A DNA stretch of 64,000 nucleotides from Lepus europaeus (GCF_033115175.1 NC_084850.1:18879218-18943217), one strand, 5' to 3'; numbered from the stretch's first letter, positions 50,987 to 59,616 are shown. The notes: generated from the sequence alone by a model not told the origin. Made by a program: numbers and translations.

Positions 50987-53900
50987 CTCCCCTCTGTGTG
51001 TAACTCTGACTTCCAAATAAATAAATAAATATTTTTATAAAAAAAAGTAAGTACTATAGAACACTTGGATGGGTATTTGTCACAGCAGTTAAGACACCAC
51101 TTGGAATGCCTGCATCTCATATCAGAATGTCTGGGTTCAAGTTTATCTCTGCTTCCAATCCAGCTTCCTGCTAATGCACACCTTGGGAGGCAGCAAGTGA
51201 TGACTCAAGAACTTGGGTTCCTGCCACTCACATGGGAGACCCAGATTGAATTCCAGGTTCCTGGCTTTGGTCTGGCCCAACCCTGATGCTGCAGGCATTT
51301 GGGAGAATGTACAAACTAGTGGATGGACAATCTCCGTTTTTCTGTCTCCAACCGTCTCTGTCTCTCTGCCTTTCAAATAAATTTTAATTTTTTAATTTTT
51401 TTTAAAAGCAAACATTTCCTTTCTTTAAACTTCAGGGTATAATTTTCAAAGTCCTTTTGTATACATGGATCAAATATAAAATATGTTAGCAGTTCACTGA
51501 GAATGTTTAAGGTATATCTAAGCTTACTCACATAAAGTAATCAATGACATCATCAAAATTTGTACTCCTTGACCTAAAAAGACCGACAGCAATAGTCCAT
51601 TCTCTGGTGGTCTGAACACATCCCCACTAAGCAGCTTCCAACCAAAATCCTGCCGGACAGTATCCTGTGTATGAGAAATTCTTTAATAAACACACAAGTG
51701 ACTCTAACAGAAAGTTACAAGAGTTCTGAAAGATTAAACAGAATTTTCCTTGAAACTTAGTAAGGAGCCAGTGCCGTGGCGTAGCGAGTAAAGCTACCAC
51801 ATGCAGTGTCAGCATTCCATTTGGGCACTGGTTCAAGTCCCAGCTGCTCCATTTCTAATCCAGCTCTCTGCTATGGTCTGGGACAGCAGTAGAAGATGGC
51901 CCAAGTCCTTGAGCCCCTATACCCGCGAGGGAGACCTGAAAGAAGCTCCTGGCTCCTAACTTCAGATCGGTGCAGCTCCAGCCATTGCAGCCACTTGGGG
52001 AGTGAAGCAGTGGATGGAAGAACTCTCTCTCTCTCTCTGCCTCTCCCCTTTCTGTGTAACTCTGACTTTCAAATAAGTAAATAAATAAATCTAAAAAAAA
52101 AGAAACTAGTAGTTCATTATGGTTTTAGGAGGTCTCTGGAAGGTGATCTGGCCACATAGATGAGTCAGTCTCTTATTCTAGGTTTTGCATTAGAAGGATG
52201 TGTTAATTATATGAACCATAAAACTGGCTGGTTTTTCATTAAGAAAGCAAAATGACTTAACCTACATAAAGAATTCAACTAATTTCATAGAAATTTAAAA
52301 TTCATAAATACAGAAGTGATTGCAAGAGTCAAAACAGTATAACCTAAATTACAGCACTCTGCAAAATTTGGTATACTTATCTCATACTTCAAATCAGCAA
52401 AAAGTTTTAAGAATGCTATTTTTTGAGTGCTCAGAAATATATAAAAAACAATATAATCAAACAGTTGATAACAAACCACCCTCGAATATAATTACCTATA
52501 CATTTAAAAAAATCTACACAACTCTGTGTTCCTGATTTGGCATAATAGATAAAATTACTAGGCATAGAAAATGTGTTACATTCAAGGTGCTGTATGCTAA
52601 GTAGAAAAATGAATTAAAATTGTACAGAGTAGACATTGAATTATTTATTCAATCAAATGTGTGCATTTTTACTTACAGAAGAACGTTTCTGATTATATCT
52701 TGTAATATCTCTATGGAGAGCCTGTACTATGACTACAGCCACCAAGCCAGATAAGAAAAGAACAACAACAAAGGAATTGGTAATGCTAGAAAATTCAAGA
52801 AAGAGAAAAAAGAGAAAAGTTAAATCTCAAATTCCTTAATTGAGCACTCAAACAAAAAAGAATGTATATATAAAAGAAAGGTATTCAAATTATCATTAAG
52901 TCAATCAGTTTTCTAAGGCTGAACTTTGATCAAAGACTAAATACATCAATATATTTAATGAACTTAAAGTTATATCACAAAAAATATAACAAATAAAGCA
53001 ATAGAAGTAGCACTATTCTTAAAGCTATCTAAGAATTTCTTAAAGGTATATTTCCAGGGGCCAGCTCTGTGGCATAGTGGGTTATGCCTCTGCCTGTGGT
53101 GCCAGCATCCCATACAGGTGCTGGTAAGAGACCAGGCAGGCTGCTCCACTTCCAATCCAGCTCCCTGCTAATGCACCTGGGAAAGCAGCAGAAAATGTGG
53201 TGCTTGGGCCCCTGCACCTACATGAGAGACGTGGAGGAAGCTGCTGGCTCCTGGCTTCAATCTAGCCCAGCCCTGGCCATCGCAACCATATGGGAAGTGA
53301 ACCAGCAGATGGATGACCTCTCTCTCTCTCTCTTTCTCCCTTTCTTTGTAACTCTGCCTCTCAGATAAATAAATCTTTAAAAATAAGAGTATATTTCTAA
53401 AGAGAAACAAGGAGAAGTGAATAATATCAGGAACACAAAGTTAGTTCTACATATGGAACTGAGAATCCAAGTTCAAGAGTCAAAGGTTGACTATTATTAA
53501 CAAATATACAATCCCGTAGTCTTTTTTACTTGATCACTCCCTGACCAATTATCTACCAACTCTTGCTTACTATTTCTAAAATGAAAACTTGAAAACTATC
53601 CCCAAATCAGAACCAATGCCTTTTACCCTCCCACCCTCGAGCCAAATCTGTACATATCTAAAAATTTTCACAAGAATTGGCACTGTTTTAGTGAAATACC
53701 AATAGGATGAATTATGTCTAAAATGTCTGTTAAATGTTATAAGCAAATTAACTTACACCAGAAACTAAAGCAGATTCATTGTTACATTATAAATGTTAAT
53801 ACAGCTAGACATTTAGCCCCTCTCCAATCTATCTGGAGGCCCCTCACTTTAAGAATCCCTCTGGAGAAACTATTTAAATAAATTTAATGAGGGGCTGGCA

Positions 53901-55518
53901 CTTTGGCATAACAGGTAAAGCTGCCACCTGCAACACCGGCATCCCAAACAGGTGCTAATTCAAGTCCCAGCTGCTCCACTTTCAATCTAGCTCCCTGCTA
54001 ATGTGCCTGAGGAAGCCGCAGAAGATGGCCCAAGTGTTTGGGCCCCTGCATCCACATGGGTGATTGGGAGGAAGCTCCTAGCTCCTGGCTTCTGATCAGC
54101 CCAGCTTCGGCTACTGCAGTCATTTGGGAGTGAACCAGCGGATGGAAGATCTTTGTGTCTGTCTCTCCCTCTCTCTGTAACTTTGCCTTCCAAATAAATA
54201 AATAAATCTTTAAAAATTAAATTGTATCTGAGACTTCTGGGGGAGGGGTAACAAAAGAAGACCTGGACTGTTGTTCAAACAGAAAACTCTGGAAATGTTA
54301 CAGTAAGGAGGAGGTGGTGGTGAAAAACAAGGATGAGGATAGGAATAGGACAAGCAGTAGGAGGAGAGGAGGCACTTTTAATTTTTAAGGCAGTGACAGT
54401 AAGAGTATCATAACTTTGGAAGACCATATTCATAGTATCACACCTCTCTTTACTTTCATTTTTACTTTTATGGTCTTCCTCCACCAGAAATTTCTTTATG
54501 ACAGGATATGAGGCTAACAAGGAAAAAACCACTATGTATACACATCTATTTCTTTTCAATCAGCTTCTCTGTTCAGTCTCCTAAGCTTCAACTTAGATGC
54601 TACGCCCACTTACAGCACTTTACCAAACCCACAGTCATTATTTTGTCAATTGGTCTACTCCTTGATTCTGTGTCAAAACTACTGCTTCCAGTCATAGAGT
54701 CAGAACTCTGTGGTTTGATCCTGATCAAAATTCTGAGGAATCAACACCTTGCACTCTGAATCCACTGGAATACGACCTTGATGAAAGCAGAATCCTTGTC
54801 CGTCGAACTCCCTACTGGATCTCAGAGCCCAACATCATAGTCTGCATCATAACAGGGCAAAAAAGAACCCTGCCAAATGGTTCTTCACTGATGCACATTC
54901 TCTGCACACAATCCCTTCCTGTCTATGACCTGCCTTGATAAAGCCATCACTTGAAAGTTGTTGGTTTGGCATATGTAGTCCTTTCACCTAGCTCTTGTCC
55001 TTTTCCCAGTTTTTCGAGACATCCTTATCTTCCTCTACTCTCAGTTACTGTTTCTCCTTACCCTCCAGTTTGCTCAAAGTTGCTCTACTTACAAACAAGA
55101 GTTTCCATTCTATTTGCATACTGTCCACTTCCACAGTCGCCTCCTGCCTTCTCCCCACCAAGAATTCCTTGTGTGCAGGCAGAGCGTCCCCATGGCCTCC
55201 CAGGTTTCTCTTTCCCCTTCATCATAAACACTAGTGTATTTAAAACACATTTTCCTTCTTTTATTTGTGTTGTGTCTGATGGGAGGTAAGGAAAGGAGAG
55301 GAGAGGGGACACTAGCCTAGAGAAGACAAAATAATGTCACCCAAGAATATCTGCAGTGACAAAAGACCTTAATTTTTAAATATATATTTACATTTCCCAG
55401 CCCAAATCTACTTATTCTTTATTTCATAAAATGCTCACCTGAACCACTGAATGTTGGTATTGGTCATAGATTCCAAAACATAATCCCATCTGGAAGACCA
55501 CTTCACATCCTTGTTTTC
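27575..55518 (-). CDS. TM9SF2-like nonaspanin, multi-exon gene (partial; nine exons in window)
   Basis: Nine exons on the minus strand (55518-55439, 52785-52677, 51664-51532, 48686-48567, 48363-48306, 36206-36047, 33663-33515, 30070-29959, 27746-27575) join in one frame: 1093 bases, 364 codons plus one base, no stop. Every intron is GT-AG and every phase matches across its junction (2,0,1,1,2,0,2,0, then 1 at the last donor). The protein aligns end to end with the membrane half of TM9SF2. Nine hydrophobic segments are seen, as expected for nonaspanins, which are Golgi/endosomal proteins with a large N-terminal luminal domain. By eye it is about two thirds identical to recalled human TM9SF2, and about 90% in exon 48686-48567. 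It is therefore a diverged paralogue with introns, not a retrocopy. The luminal-domain exons would lie beyond 64000, and the terminal exon is not found. No damage is seen. Whether it is expressed cannot be told. Confidence 0.88.
28018..28375 (+). mobile_element. CSINE
   Basis: Head ggggccagtgctgtggtgtag, body with a small internal duplication (cacatgagatgtgggag), CT run and TAAGTAAATAAATC tail. Intron of the TM9SF2-like gene, antisense to it. Confidence 0.9.
28376..29958. other. Intronic noncoding sequence
   Basis: Intron of the TM9SF2-like gene. An old repeat-like segment (gaagctgggtgtggggtata ... aaaactattctgaaatt, about 29540-29630) resembles the 3' end of an ancient mammalian L1. Nothing else recognised. 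Confidence 0.5.
29959..30070 (-). CDS. TM9SF2-like exon: transmembrane segment 7
   Basis: 112 bases (1 + 37 codons): G|THEMYYMFGFLF..., ending YFHLRAQ|gtaaag. Acceptor TTTTTCAG. The MYYMFGFLF and LLCYFHL blocks are family signatures. The usual glutamate at the exon end is glutamine here. Confidence 0.92.
30642..30977 (-). mobile_element. CSINE, antisense
   Basis: It starts ttttaagatttatttatttat with a gaaaggcag block, short GAGA run, and ends cagtgctgacccccc (complement of the head). Confidence 0.9.
31013..31668 (+). mobile_element. CSINE (5'-damaged) split by an antisense CSINE
   Basis: The body runs from gggtacagcgttgtagtgca and ggttcaagtcccagctgctc to the ctttcaaataaataaattt tail at about 31275. 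A second AAATAAATAAATCTTC tail follows at 31644-31668. The segment between is an antisense copy, so the tail word AAATAAATAAAT is probably its target duplication. Confidence 0.75.
31280..31643 (-). mobile_element. CSINE, antisense, nested
   Basis: Complement of a C-repeat: atttgaaaggcagagttaca ... gccatagcgccggcccc. It contains a short duplicated tract (gagctgggttagaggggagctggattagagg) near 31510-31555. Confidence 0.85.
32362..32714 (+). mobile_element. CSINE2, young insertion
   Basis: Head ggctggcgccgcggctcact, full body, CTGT/CT run, TGTCAAAAAAAAGA tail. Perfect 13-base target duplication AGAATTCTTAAAC at 32349-32361 and 32715-32727. Confidence 0.93.
33515..33663 (-). CDS. TM9SF2-like exon: cytoplasmic loop and transmembrane segment 6
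   Basis: 149 bases (49 codons + 2): starts FTCPVHINPMPRAIPQQK after acceptor TTGAGCAG, ends LFYILNSI+TG at donor GTGAGT. The P-x-x-IP-x-Q loop, PFGCIF and ILNSIW are family signatures. The loop start is one residue shorter than recalled TM9SF2. Confidence 0.92.
33899..34657 (-). mobile_element. CSINE2, antisense, split by a sense CSINE2
   Basis: A poly(T)-TTTGACAGGCAGAGTTA start and GA run (33899-33972) continue after 34320 as GAGAGAG..., ggtcttccttccgttggttc, and end at cgcagcaccagcc (34657). The interruption is a sense-strand CSINE2. Confidence 0.85.
33973..34319 (+). mobile_element. CSINE2 nested in the GA run of an antisense CSINE2
   Basis: Head ggccggcgctgtggcttaac, complete body, CTGTCAAAAAAACAAAAACAAAAAC tail. 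Insertion into the GA run leaves AGAGAGAG on both sides. The paired inverted copies could fold into a long hairpin. Confidence 0.88.
35378..35535 (+). mobile_element. Mariner-type (MARNA-like) element with inverted termini
   Basis: It begins ttcaaaaagttcatgg, contains ttggtgcaaaaaattttgaa, and ends ccatgaaattgttgaaa, so the two ends are imperfect inverted repeats. About 155 bases, non-autonomous. Confidence 0.6.
35710..36040 (+). mobile_element. CSINE touching a splice donor
   Basis: Head ggggctggcgctgtggcgca, short CT run, AAATAAATAAATAAATC-AAGAAAAAAA tail. The tail ends at 36040, next to the complement of the donor GTAAGC (36041-36046) of the TM9SF2-like exon. Confidence 0.9.
36047..36206 (-). 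CDS. TM9SF2-like exon: transmembrane segments 4-5
   Basis: 160 bases (1 + 53 codons): (G)FVFIDLFFMNMIIWTEGSS... to GEYYGSQET|gtaagc. Acceptor TTCTCTCAG. Donor GTAAGC is followed after only six bases by the poly(T) side of a C-repeat (35710-36040), which lies immediately inside the intron. Confidence 0.92.
36789..37143 (+). mobile_element. CSINE
   Basis: Head ggggctggtgctgtggcgta, full body, long CT run at about 37048-37087, CAAATAATGAAG tail. Confidence 0.9.
37144..38039. other. Intronic noncoding sequence
   Basis: Part of the 12.1-kb intron of the TM9SF2-like gene. No exon or repeat head recognised. The stretch 37440-37990 may be old L1-derived, judging by phrases such as ggcagaactcaatttatgcc-like and aagaaatttt. 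Confidence 0.4.
38040..38275 (+). mobile_element. Rabbit L1 3' end, short
   Basis: gatgggagagggagtgggag, gggtgggaggg, a G run, ccaaaagttgtactttggaa, and a TATTTATTAAATAAAAGTTG terminus. Confidence 0.8.
38479..38812 (+). mobile_element. CSINE
   Basis: Head agctggcactgtggtgtagt, body, CT run, CCAAATAAATAAATAATTT tail. The flanking word ATTATCTC / ATGTTATCTC occurs before it and after its tail. Confidence 0.9.
38825..39159 (+). mobile_element. CSINE2 in tandem with the preceding CSINE
   Basis: Head ggccagtgctgcagctcact, body, CT run, TGTCAAAAAAA tail. The 10-base word ATGTTATCTC at 38815-38824 recurs at about 39160-39169 as its target duplication. Confidence 0.9.
39170..41589. other. Intronic noncoding sequence with ancient repeats
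   Basis: No exon recognised. It contains a GGAA/GGGA-rich patch (39180-39215), an L2/MIR-like patch at about 40180-40590 (tctaaacagctatgtgacac, gtagacaaggaaatggac), and a MARNA-like copy at 40726-40856. Confidence 0.5.
40726..40856 (+). mobile_element. Mariner-type (MARNA-like) relic
   Basis: ttcagaaagttattggaaaa, gaattaaaagatggttattttg, and an end at aactttttggagaccttcat. It matches the copies at 21886 and 35378. Confidence 0.55.
41591..41911 (+). mobile_element. CSINE
   Basis: Head gggccggtactgtgggttaa, body, short CT run, AAATAAATAAATCTC-poly(A) tail. Target duplication AGAAATTTCAAGAACTTG at 41573-41590 and AGAAATTTAAAGAACTTG at about 41912-41929 (one mismatch). Confidence 0.92.
42489..42512. 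repeat. (GT)n microsatellite
   Basis: A pure GT run within the old L1. Confidence 0.9.
43010..43105 (+). mobile_element. CSINE 3' fragment inside the old L1
   Basis: Only the gcagatggaagatcg, CT-run and tttcaaataaataaagtaaatc part is present. Confidence 0.8.
44746..46100. other. Intronic noncoding sequence
   Basis: No exon recognised. It includes an L2-like 3' end at about 45180-45265 (ttgaaggcagagtttcag, cagtgcctagcataat) and an (AAAAC)n run at about 45272-45297. Confidence 0.5.
46278..46607 (+). mobile_element. CSINE inside the MLT1-like LTR
   Basis: Head gggccggcactgtggcacag, internal small deletion around 46437, CT run and AAATAAATAAATAAATC tail. AAAATGCCATC and AAAATACCATC flank it. 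Confidence 0.88.
46615..47462 (+). mobile_element. Rabbit L1 3' UTR, long copy inside the LTR
   Basis: ttaagtgttaaagtgaacat, ctggtaataataatagacag, a catttcaggcatggaaag block, gtgcaaactgttgaaatc, and an end at GAATTCATTAAATAAAAGC. Confidence 0.85.
47716..48305. other. Intronic noncoding sequence next to the mini-exon
   Basis: A MIR-like patch at about 47740-47900 (agttgaccttgaacaagttg, ctgtataatcagggaact). Nothing else recognised. Confidence 0.5.
48306..48363 (-). CDS. TM9SF2-like exon: 58-base mini-exon
   Basis: Joins as (T)FKGMKWKTHFFMTALLCP(G). Acceptor TCCACAG; donor GTTAGT is a weaker GT site. It corresponds to the FGGEKWKT...LCPG stretch of TM9SF2 with the same length, and it restores the frame between its neighbours. 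It is separated by only 203 bases from the upstream exon and by about 12.1 kb from the downstream one. Confidence 0.9.
48567..48686 (-). CDS. TM9SF2-like exon: most conserved block, transmembrane segment 3
   Basis: 120 bases (2 + 39 codons + 1): (F)VACLGFLSPANRGAL..., containing the VVLWVLLGTPAGYV signature and ending AKMYK+A at donor GTGAGT. Acceptor TTTCTTTAG. Only about four of 39 residues differ from recalled human TM9SF2, against about one third elsewhere in the protein. Confidence 0.95.
48925..49997 (+). mobile_element. Rabbit L1 3' UTR split by a CSINE
   Basis: Same family as 46615-47462 and very similar in sequence. Imperfect target duplication GGTCTGATTTTGAAT (about 48913-48927) and TGTCTGATTTTCAAT (about 49998-50012). 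Confidence 0.88.
49215..49546 (+). mobile_element. CSINE inside the L1
   Basis: Head ggggccagtgctgtggcaca, body, short CT run and poly(A)/TAAATAAATAAA tail. Target duplication TAAATACTGATGGA on both sides (about 49201-49214 and 49551-49564). Confidence 0.92.
50013..50673. other. Intronic noncoding sequence
   Basis: No exon, repeat head or RNA gene recognised. Confidence 0.5.
50674..51045 (+). mobile_element. CSINE
   Basis: Head ggggctggtgctgtggcata, long CT run and AAATAAATAAATATTTTTAT-poly(A) tail. Perfect duplication AAGTAAGTACTATA at about 50658-50671 and 51046-51059. Confidence 0.93.
51066..51408 (+). mobile_element. Older C-repeat variant
   Basis: ggatgggtatttgtcacagc head, cttgggaggcagcaagtgat block, and a tttcaaataaattttaattt tail. 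It ends about 120 bases before the nearest exon. Confidence 0.8.
51532..51664 (-). CDS. TM9SF2-like exon: cytoplasmic loop and start of transmembrane segment 2
   Basis: 133 bases (44 codons + 1): DTVRQDFGWKLLSGDVFRPP..., LLLSVFLGQGVQILMMSLITL, donor GTGAGT. Acceptor ATACACAG. FGWKL, GD-FRPP and LLSVFLG are nonaspanin signatures. Confidence 0.93.
51767..52104 (+). mobile_element. CSINE
   Basis: Head ggagccagtgccgtggcgta, body, CT run, TAAGTAAATAAATAAATC tail. It lies about 100 bases from a TM9SF2-like exon, on the acceptor side. Confidence 0.9.
52677..52785 (-). CDS. TM9SF2-like exon: transmembrane segment 1
   Basis: 109 bases (1 + 36 codons): (S)ITNSFVVVLFLSGLVAVV..., then HRDITRYNQKRSS at donor GTAAGT. 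Acceptor TTTTCTAG. It corresponds to the first membrane span and the RYNQ motif at its cytoplasmic side. Confidence 0.92.
53056..53388 (+). mobile_element. CSINE
   Basis: Head ggggccagctctgtggcata, body, CT run, TCAGATAAATAAATC tail. Confidence 0.9.
53891..54220 (+). mobile_element. CSINE
   Basis: Head ggggctggcactttggcata, body, CT run, CCAAATAAATAAATAAATC tail. Confidence 0.9.
54221..55438. other. Intronic noncoding sequence with a Pyr-rich patch
   Basis: No exon recognised. A 112-codon plus-strand frame at 54951-55289 lies in pyrimidine-rich sequence and has no family signal, so it is not called. Confidence 0.5.
55439..55518 (-). CDS. TM9SF2-like exon: end of luminal domain
   Basis: 80 bases (26 codons + 2): ENKDVKWSSRWDYVLESM..., NIQWF+AG at donor GTGAGC. 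Acceptor TTTGTATAG. The W-SRWDY-LESM and IQWFS signatures place it just before membrane span 1. It is the most 5' exon identified; no further upstream exon was recognised between 55519 and 64000. Confidence 0.9.
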
Positions 55519-55936
55519 CTATACAAAAATATACAATCACATGATGAAAGTTTAACAGAACTTTTTCTGATTACAATCTTGAAACAGACAGAATATCCAT
55601 CCCACAAGTGCTTTCTTCATTGATTTCTAATTTTATGGGAAAATGAGATTTACCTTGAAATTTTTGTCTTATTTTTATTTATTTATATTCTACCTCCTTT
55701 CAAAAGGATATTGGGAAGAAAATTTTAGCTTACTACTATTCAACAGAAATAGCATCTTTTTGCTACTTTTCTATGATCTCTAATCCATCCCATTCTCCAT
55801 TTCCTTTTGTCCAAACCACATTTCCATCTTCATTGTAACAGTATATCATAAGGTATATAGGTATATACTCAATAAGAATCCCTGTAGCTTTGTTCATAAA
55901 TTTAAAAACCCGGAACTAAGCAAAAATGCCATCAGA
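55519..55936. other. Noncoding sequence upstream of the first detected TM9SF2-like exon
   Basis: AT-rich. Searched on the minus strand for the preceding luminal-domain exon without success. Confidence 0.5.
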
Positions 55937-56290
55937 GGGGCTGCCGCTGTGATACAGTGGGTTAAACCACGGTCTGCAATGCCAGCATCCTATATGGGCA
56001 CAAGTTCGAGTCCCCCTGCTCCACTTATGATCCAGCTCCCTACTAATGTGCCTGGGAAAGAATCAAAAGATTGCCCAAGTCCTTGGGTCCCTGTAACCCA
56101 CGTGGGAGACCCAGCAGAAGAAGCTCCTGACTCCTGGCTTCAGCCTGGCCTAGCCTTGGCCATTGAAACCATTTGGGGAGTAAACCAGGAGATGGGACAT
56201 CTCTCTGTCTGCTTCCTCCTCCCCTTCTTTCTCTGTACCTCTGCCTTTTAAATAAAAAATAAATGCTTTTTAAAATACTAAAAAAAAAAG
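55937..56290 (+). mobile_element. CSINE
   Basis: Head ggggctgccgctgtgataca, body, tttaaataaaaaataaatgc tail with poly(A). Confidence 0.88.
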
Positions 56291-56373
56291 AAGTTCCTGG
56301 CTCCTGGGTTATCTCTGACCCAGCTCCAGACCTTGTAGCTACCTGAGAAATGAACCAGTGGATGGAAGATCGA

Positions 56374-56413
<40 letters not shown>

Positions 56414-56460
56414 GCTCCTTCTCTGTAACTCTTTCAAATAAATAAATAATCTTAAAAAAT
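56291..56460 (+). mobile_element. CSINE 3' half
   Basis: It starts within the body at aagttcctggctcctggg, followed by a CT run and TTTCAAATAAATAAATAATC tail. It directly follows the previous copy. Confidence 0.82.
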
Positions 56461-56467
56461 AAGTCCT

Positions 56468-56773
56468 ACTTTTCTTTATTTATTTGAAAGGGAGAGTAAG
56501 AACCAGGGCAGGGGGAACCTTCCAATTTCAAGTATACTCCCCAAATGCCAGCAACAAGCAGGACTGGGCCAGGACAAAGACAGGAACTGGGAATTTAATT
56601 TGGGTTTCCCACATGGTTGGCAGGGACTAAGTATTAGATAATGCTGCCTCCCAGTGTGCTCATTTGCAGGAAGCTAAAATCAGAAATGGAGCTTGGATTC
56701 GAACTCAGGCACTCCAATATTGTATGTAGTGTCCCAAGCAGCATGTTAACCACTGCACCAAATGCCTACCCCA
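56468..56773 (-). mobile_element. Older C-repeat, antisense
   Basis: ctttatttatttgaaaggga start and complement of an older C-repeat, ending aaccactgcaccaaatgcct. Confidence 0.78.
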
Positions 56774-57065
56774 TGTTGAAGATTTCTTTTTAAATATTGT
56801 ATTGAAGAAAACACAATTATGAATCAGGTTTCTGCTGATGTGTGATCCAATTCAACTTGTCAATAGCTTTCTTTTAAAACAGTCCCAATAGGTAAATATA
56901 TTAAATGGTAATATTTGATAAACACTTAAACTATTAATACAATGTTATTACCTATCAAATTAAGTACATGATTTTAGCAAAAGAAAAACACTGGCAATGA
57001 CTGACTAAAATATGCTTGAAATAACTTATTATTTAAAATTGAGTATCTATAGCTATTTTAAGTTT

Positions 57066-57376
57066 GGCGGCTGAGTTACAGAGAGGCAGAGGCAGAGAGA
57101 GAGAGAGAGAGAGAGATGTCTTCCATCCACTGGTTCACTCCCCAATTGGCTGCAACAGCTGGAGCTGTGCCAATTCAAAGCCAGAAGCCAGGAGCTTCTT
57201 CCAGGTCTCCCACAGGGGTGCGTGGGCCCAAGGACTTGGGCCATATTCTACTGCTTTCCAAGGCTATAACAAAGAGCTGGATCAGAAGTGGAGCAGCCCG
57301 ACTCAAACCAGTGCCATTATGCGGTGCCGGCACTGCAGGCAGCGGTTTTATCTGCTATGCCACAGCACCGGCCCCA
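57066..57376 (-). mobile_element. CSINE, antisense
   Basis: gctgagttacagagaggcag start, GA run, and an end at ccacagcaccggcccc. Confidence 0.88.
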
Positions 57377-58020
57377 ACTAAAATGGGTTTTAATCCAATG
57401 ATGGATTTCAGCTAAAATCTGATGACCATGTGACCATGGTTAATATTACCAGTGACAAAACAAGTTAACATCATGTGCCTCCTAATGTGAGGTATCACTT
57501 CTGTGGTATGTCTACAAAGAATGCCCGGCCTGAATCTGATCATGAAGAAGCATTAGAGAGACTCAGGTTCATGGTCAGCCTATAAATGTCAAGGATTGAA
57601 AAGACTAATGAAACTGCTCCAGATTAGAGGAGACAAAAAAATGAATGTGACACATAATCCCAGATAGGATTATCAACTAGAAAGGGACAGGGTGACATTG
57701 TTGGATAGTTGGTGAAAATGGAGTAGATGGATATGTATTGTATGGTAATATACCAGTATTGATTCCTGCTAGTTTTGCACAGTTATCTTGCATTGGTGAA
57801 AAACTCTCTGGGCTGTTTATAAGTGGTTGGACAACATCTAGCTCTCAAAATATTCATAGAAAAACTAATGGTAATGGCTATACATACAGAAGAATAAACA
57901 GTGTGACAAATGAGGTAAGATGTTAACAATTGGAGAACATGGTTAAATAGACTAGAGGAGTTCTTTGTGCTGTTATGGCAATTCTTCTGTAAATCTGAAA
58001 CTGCTTAAAAATGAACTATT
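57377..58020. repeat. Ancient interspersed repeat, family not determined
   Basis: Phrases such as gtgacattgttggatagttg, taccagtattgattcctgct and aattcttctgtaaatctgaa resemble the end of an old mammalian transposable element. The 62-codon frame at 57738-57926 is not called as a gene. Confidence 0.45.
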
Positions 58021-58023
58021 TTG

Positions 58024-58350
58024 GGGCCGGTGCTGTGGCATAGTGGGTAAAGCTGTTGCCTAACGTGCCGGCATACCATGTGGGCACCGGTTCAAGTCTC
58101 AGTTGCTCCACTTACAATCCAGCTCTCTGCTGTGACCTAGAAGGGTTGTACAAGATGATCCAAGTGCTTGGGCCCCTTCACCCCTGTGGGGAATCCAGAG
58201 GAGGCTCCTGGCTCCCAGCTTGGGATAGGCTCAGCTCAACCCACTGGGGATAACTGGGGAGTGGGCCAGCAATGAAAGACCTCTCTCTCTGCCTCTGCCA
58301 TCCGTTAGAGTATCGCTCCAACAGTAAAATGTGAATAAATTTGTTAAAAT
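58024..58350 (+). mobile_element. CSINE, 3' end altered
   Basis: Head ggggccggtgctgtggcata, body with several small changes, short CT run, then a diverged tail (gaataaatttgttaaaa). Confidence 0.85.
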
Positions 58351-58703
58351 CTAATATAATGTGTCTCTTAACCAACCTATCCATTGCAGTGAGTTAACTT
58401 ATATCAAGTCTTTTAAAAAGAAGGTACTTTAAAATATGCCCTACAAAGATTAGATTTGCAATACAAAGAGAGCCTAGACAATCTGCAGTTGTTATGCCAA
58501 GTCATTTCGGTACCAGATACTGCCACCTGCTGGAAATAATAAACTATAGCACATATTATTCTTTAAGAAATTGTTTAAAACTCCCAAAGCACACTTGAGA
58601 ACAAAATGACAAATACAAAAAGATAACTAATTGATGGGAGCCATTTTAAATATATTTAAAATTAACTCCCAACTTTAGATCCTGGAGATTCAAAATCTTT
58701 CTT

Positions 58704-59022
58704 TTAAAGATTTATTTATTTGAAAGGCAGATTGCATAGGGAGAGACAGAGAGAATCGTCTATGCACTGCTTCACCCTTCAAAAAGGACCACAGCAGCCA
58801 GGGCTATGCTAGACCAAAGCCAGGAGCCTGGAACTCCATCCAGATCTCCCAAATGGGTGGCAGGTTCCCAAGCTCTTGGGCCATCTTCTGCTGCTTTCCC
58901 AGGTGCATTAACAGGGAGCTGGAGCAGAAGTGAAGCAGCCAAGACTTGGATCATAGCTCATATGTGATGCCAGCATCACAGGCAGCAGGAGCTTAACCCA
59001 CGGCACCACAATCCTGGCCCCT
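58704..59022 (-). mobile_element. Older C-repeat, antisense
   Basis: ttaaagatttatttatttga start, body complement, and an end at caccacaatcctggcccc. Confidence 0.83.
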
Positions 59023-59252
59023 CAAAATCTTTTTTATAAGACATAGCAATTTTCATAAAATCATAAGAGGTAAAAAACACCTTTAATGTTAGCAACAACA
59101 TAGGAATATGAAGCAAAGGTAGAAACAAAGACAAGATTTCCTGATCCATAGCACAGTATCCCATTATGGACCTCATTTGGACATTACACAATGTTTACAA
59201 GTATAGGCACATCATAGGTACCCCCAAAATATGTAAAAATTTTAATGTCTTT

Positions 59253-59573
59253 ATTAAATTTTTTTATTTTTTAAATAAAAATACATTTATCTATTTATGA
59301 GAGACAGAGTGCAAACTCCCATCTGCTAGTTTACTCCCCAAATGCCCACAATGGCTGAGGCTGGGCCAGTGCCATGGTCAAAACATGGAACCAGGAACCA
59401 AATACAAGTCTTCCACATGAGAGACAGGAACCCAATTACTTGAGCCATCCCTGCAGGGATCACTCCCAGGGGCACATGGAAGCTGGAGTCAGGAGCCAAA
59501 GTCAAGCATTGAACTGAGATATTCCTACACGAGATGTAACCTGCATTTTAGACACTAGGCTAAACCTCTGCCC
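59253..59573 (-). mobile_element. Older C-repeat, antisense, diverged
   Basis: atttatctatttatgagaga start, complement of the body, and an end at ggctaaacctctgcccc. Confidence 0.75.
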
Positions 59574-59616
59574 CTAAAAATTAAATGTTAAAATTCATTT
59601 AAAAAATTCACTGGGA

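Noticed and set aside
54951-55289. 112-codon plus-strand frame
   Set aside because: Pyrimidine-rich Ser/Pro/Leu composition inside an intron of the opposite-strand gene. No homologue recognised and no splice context.
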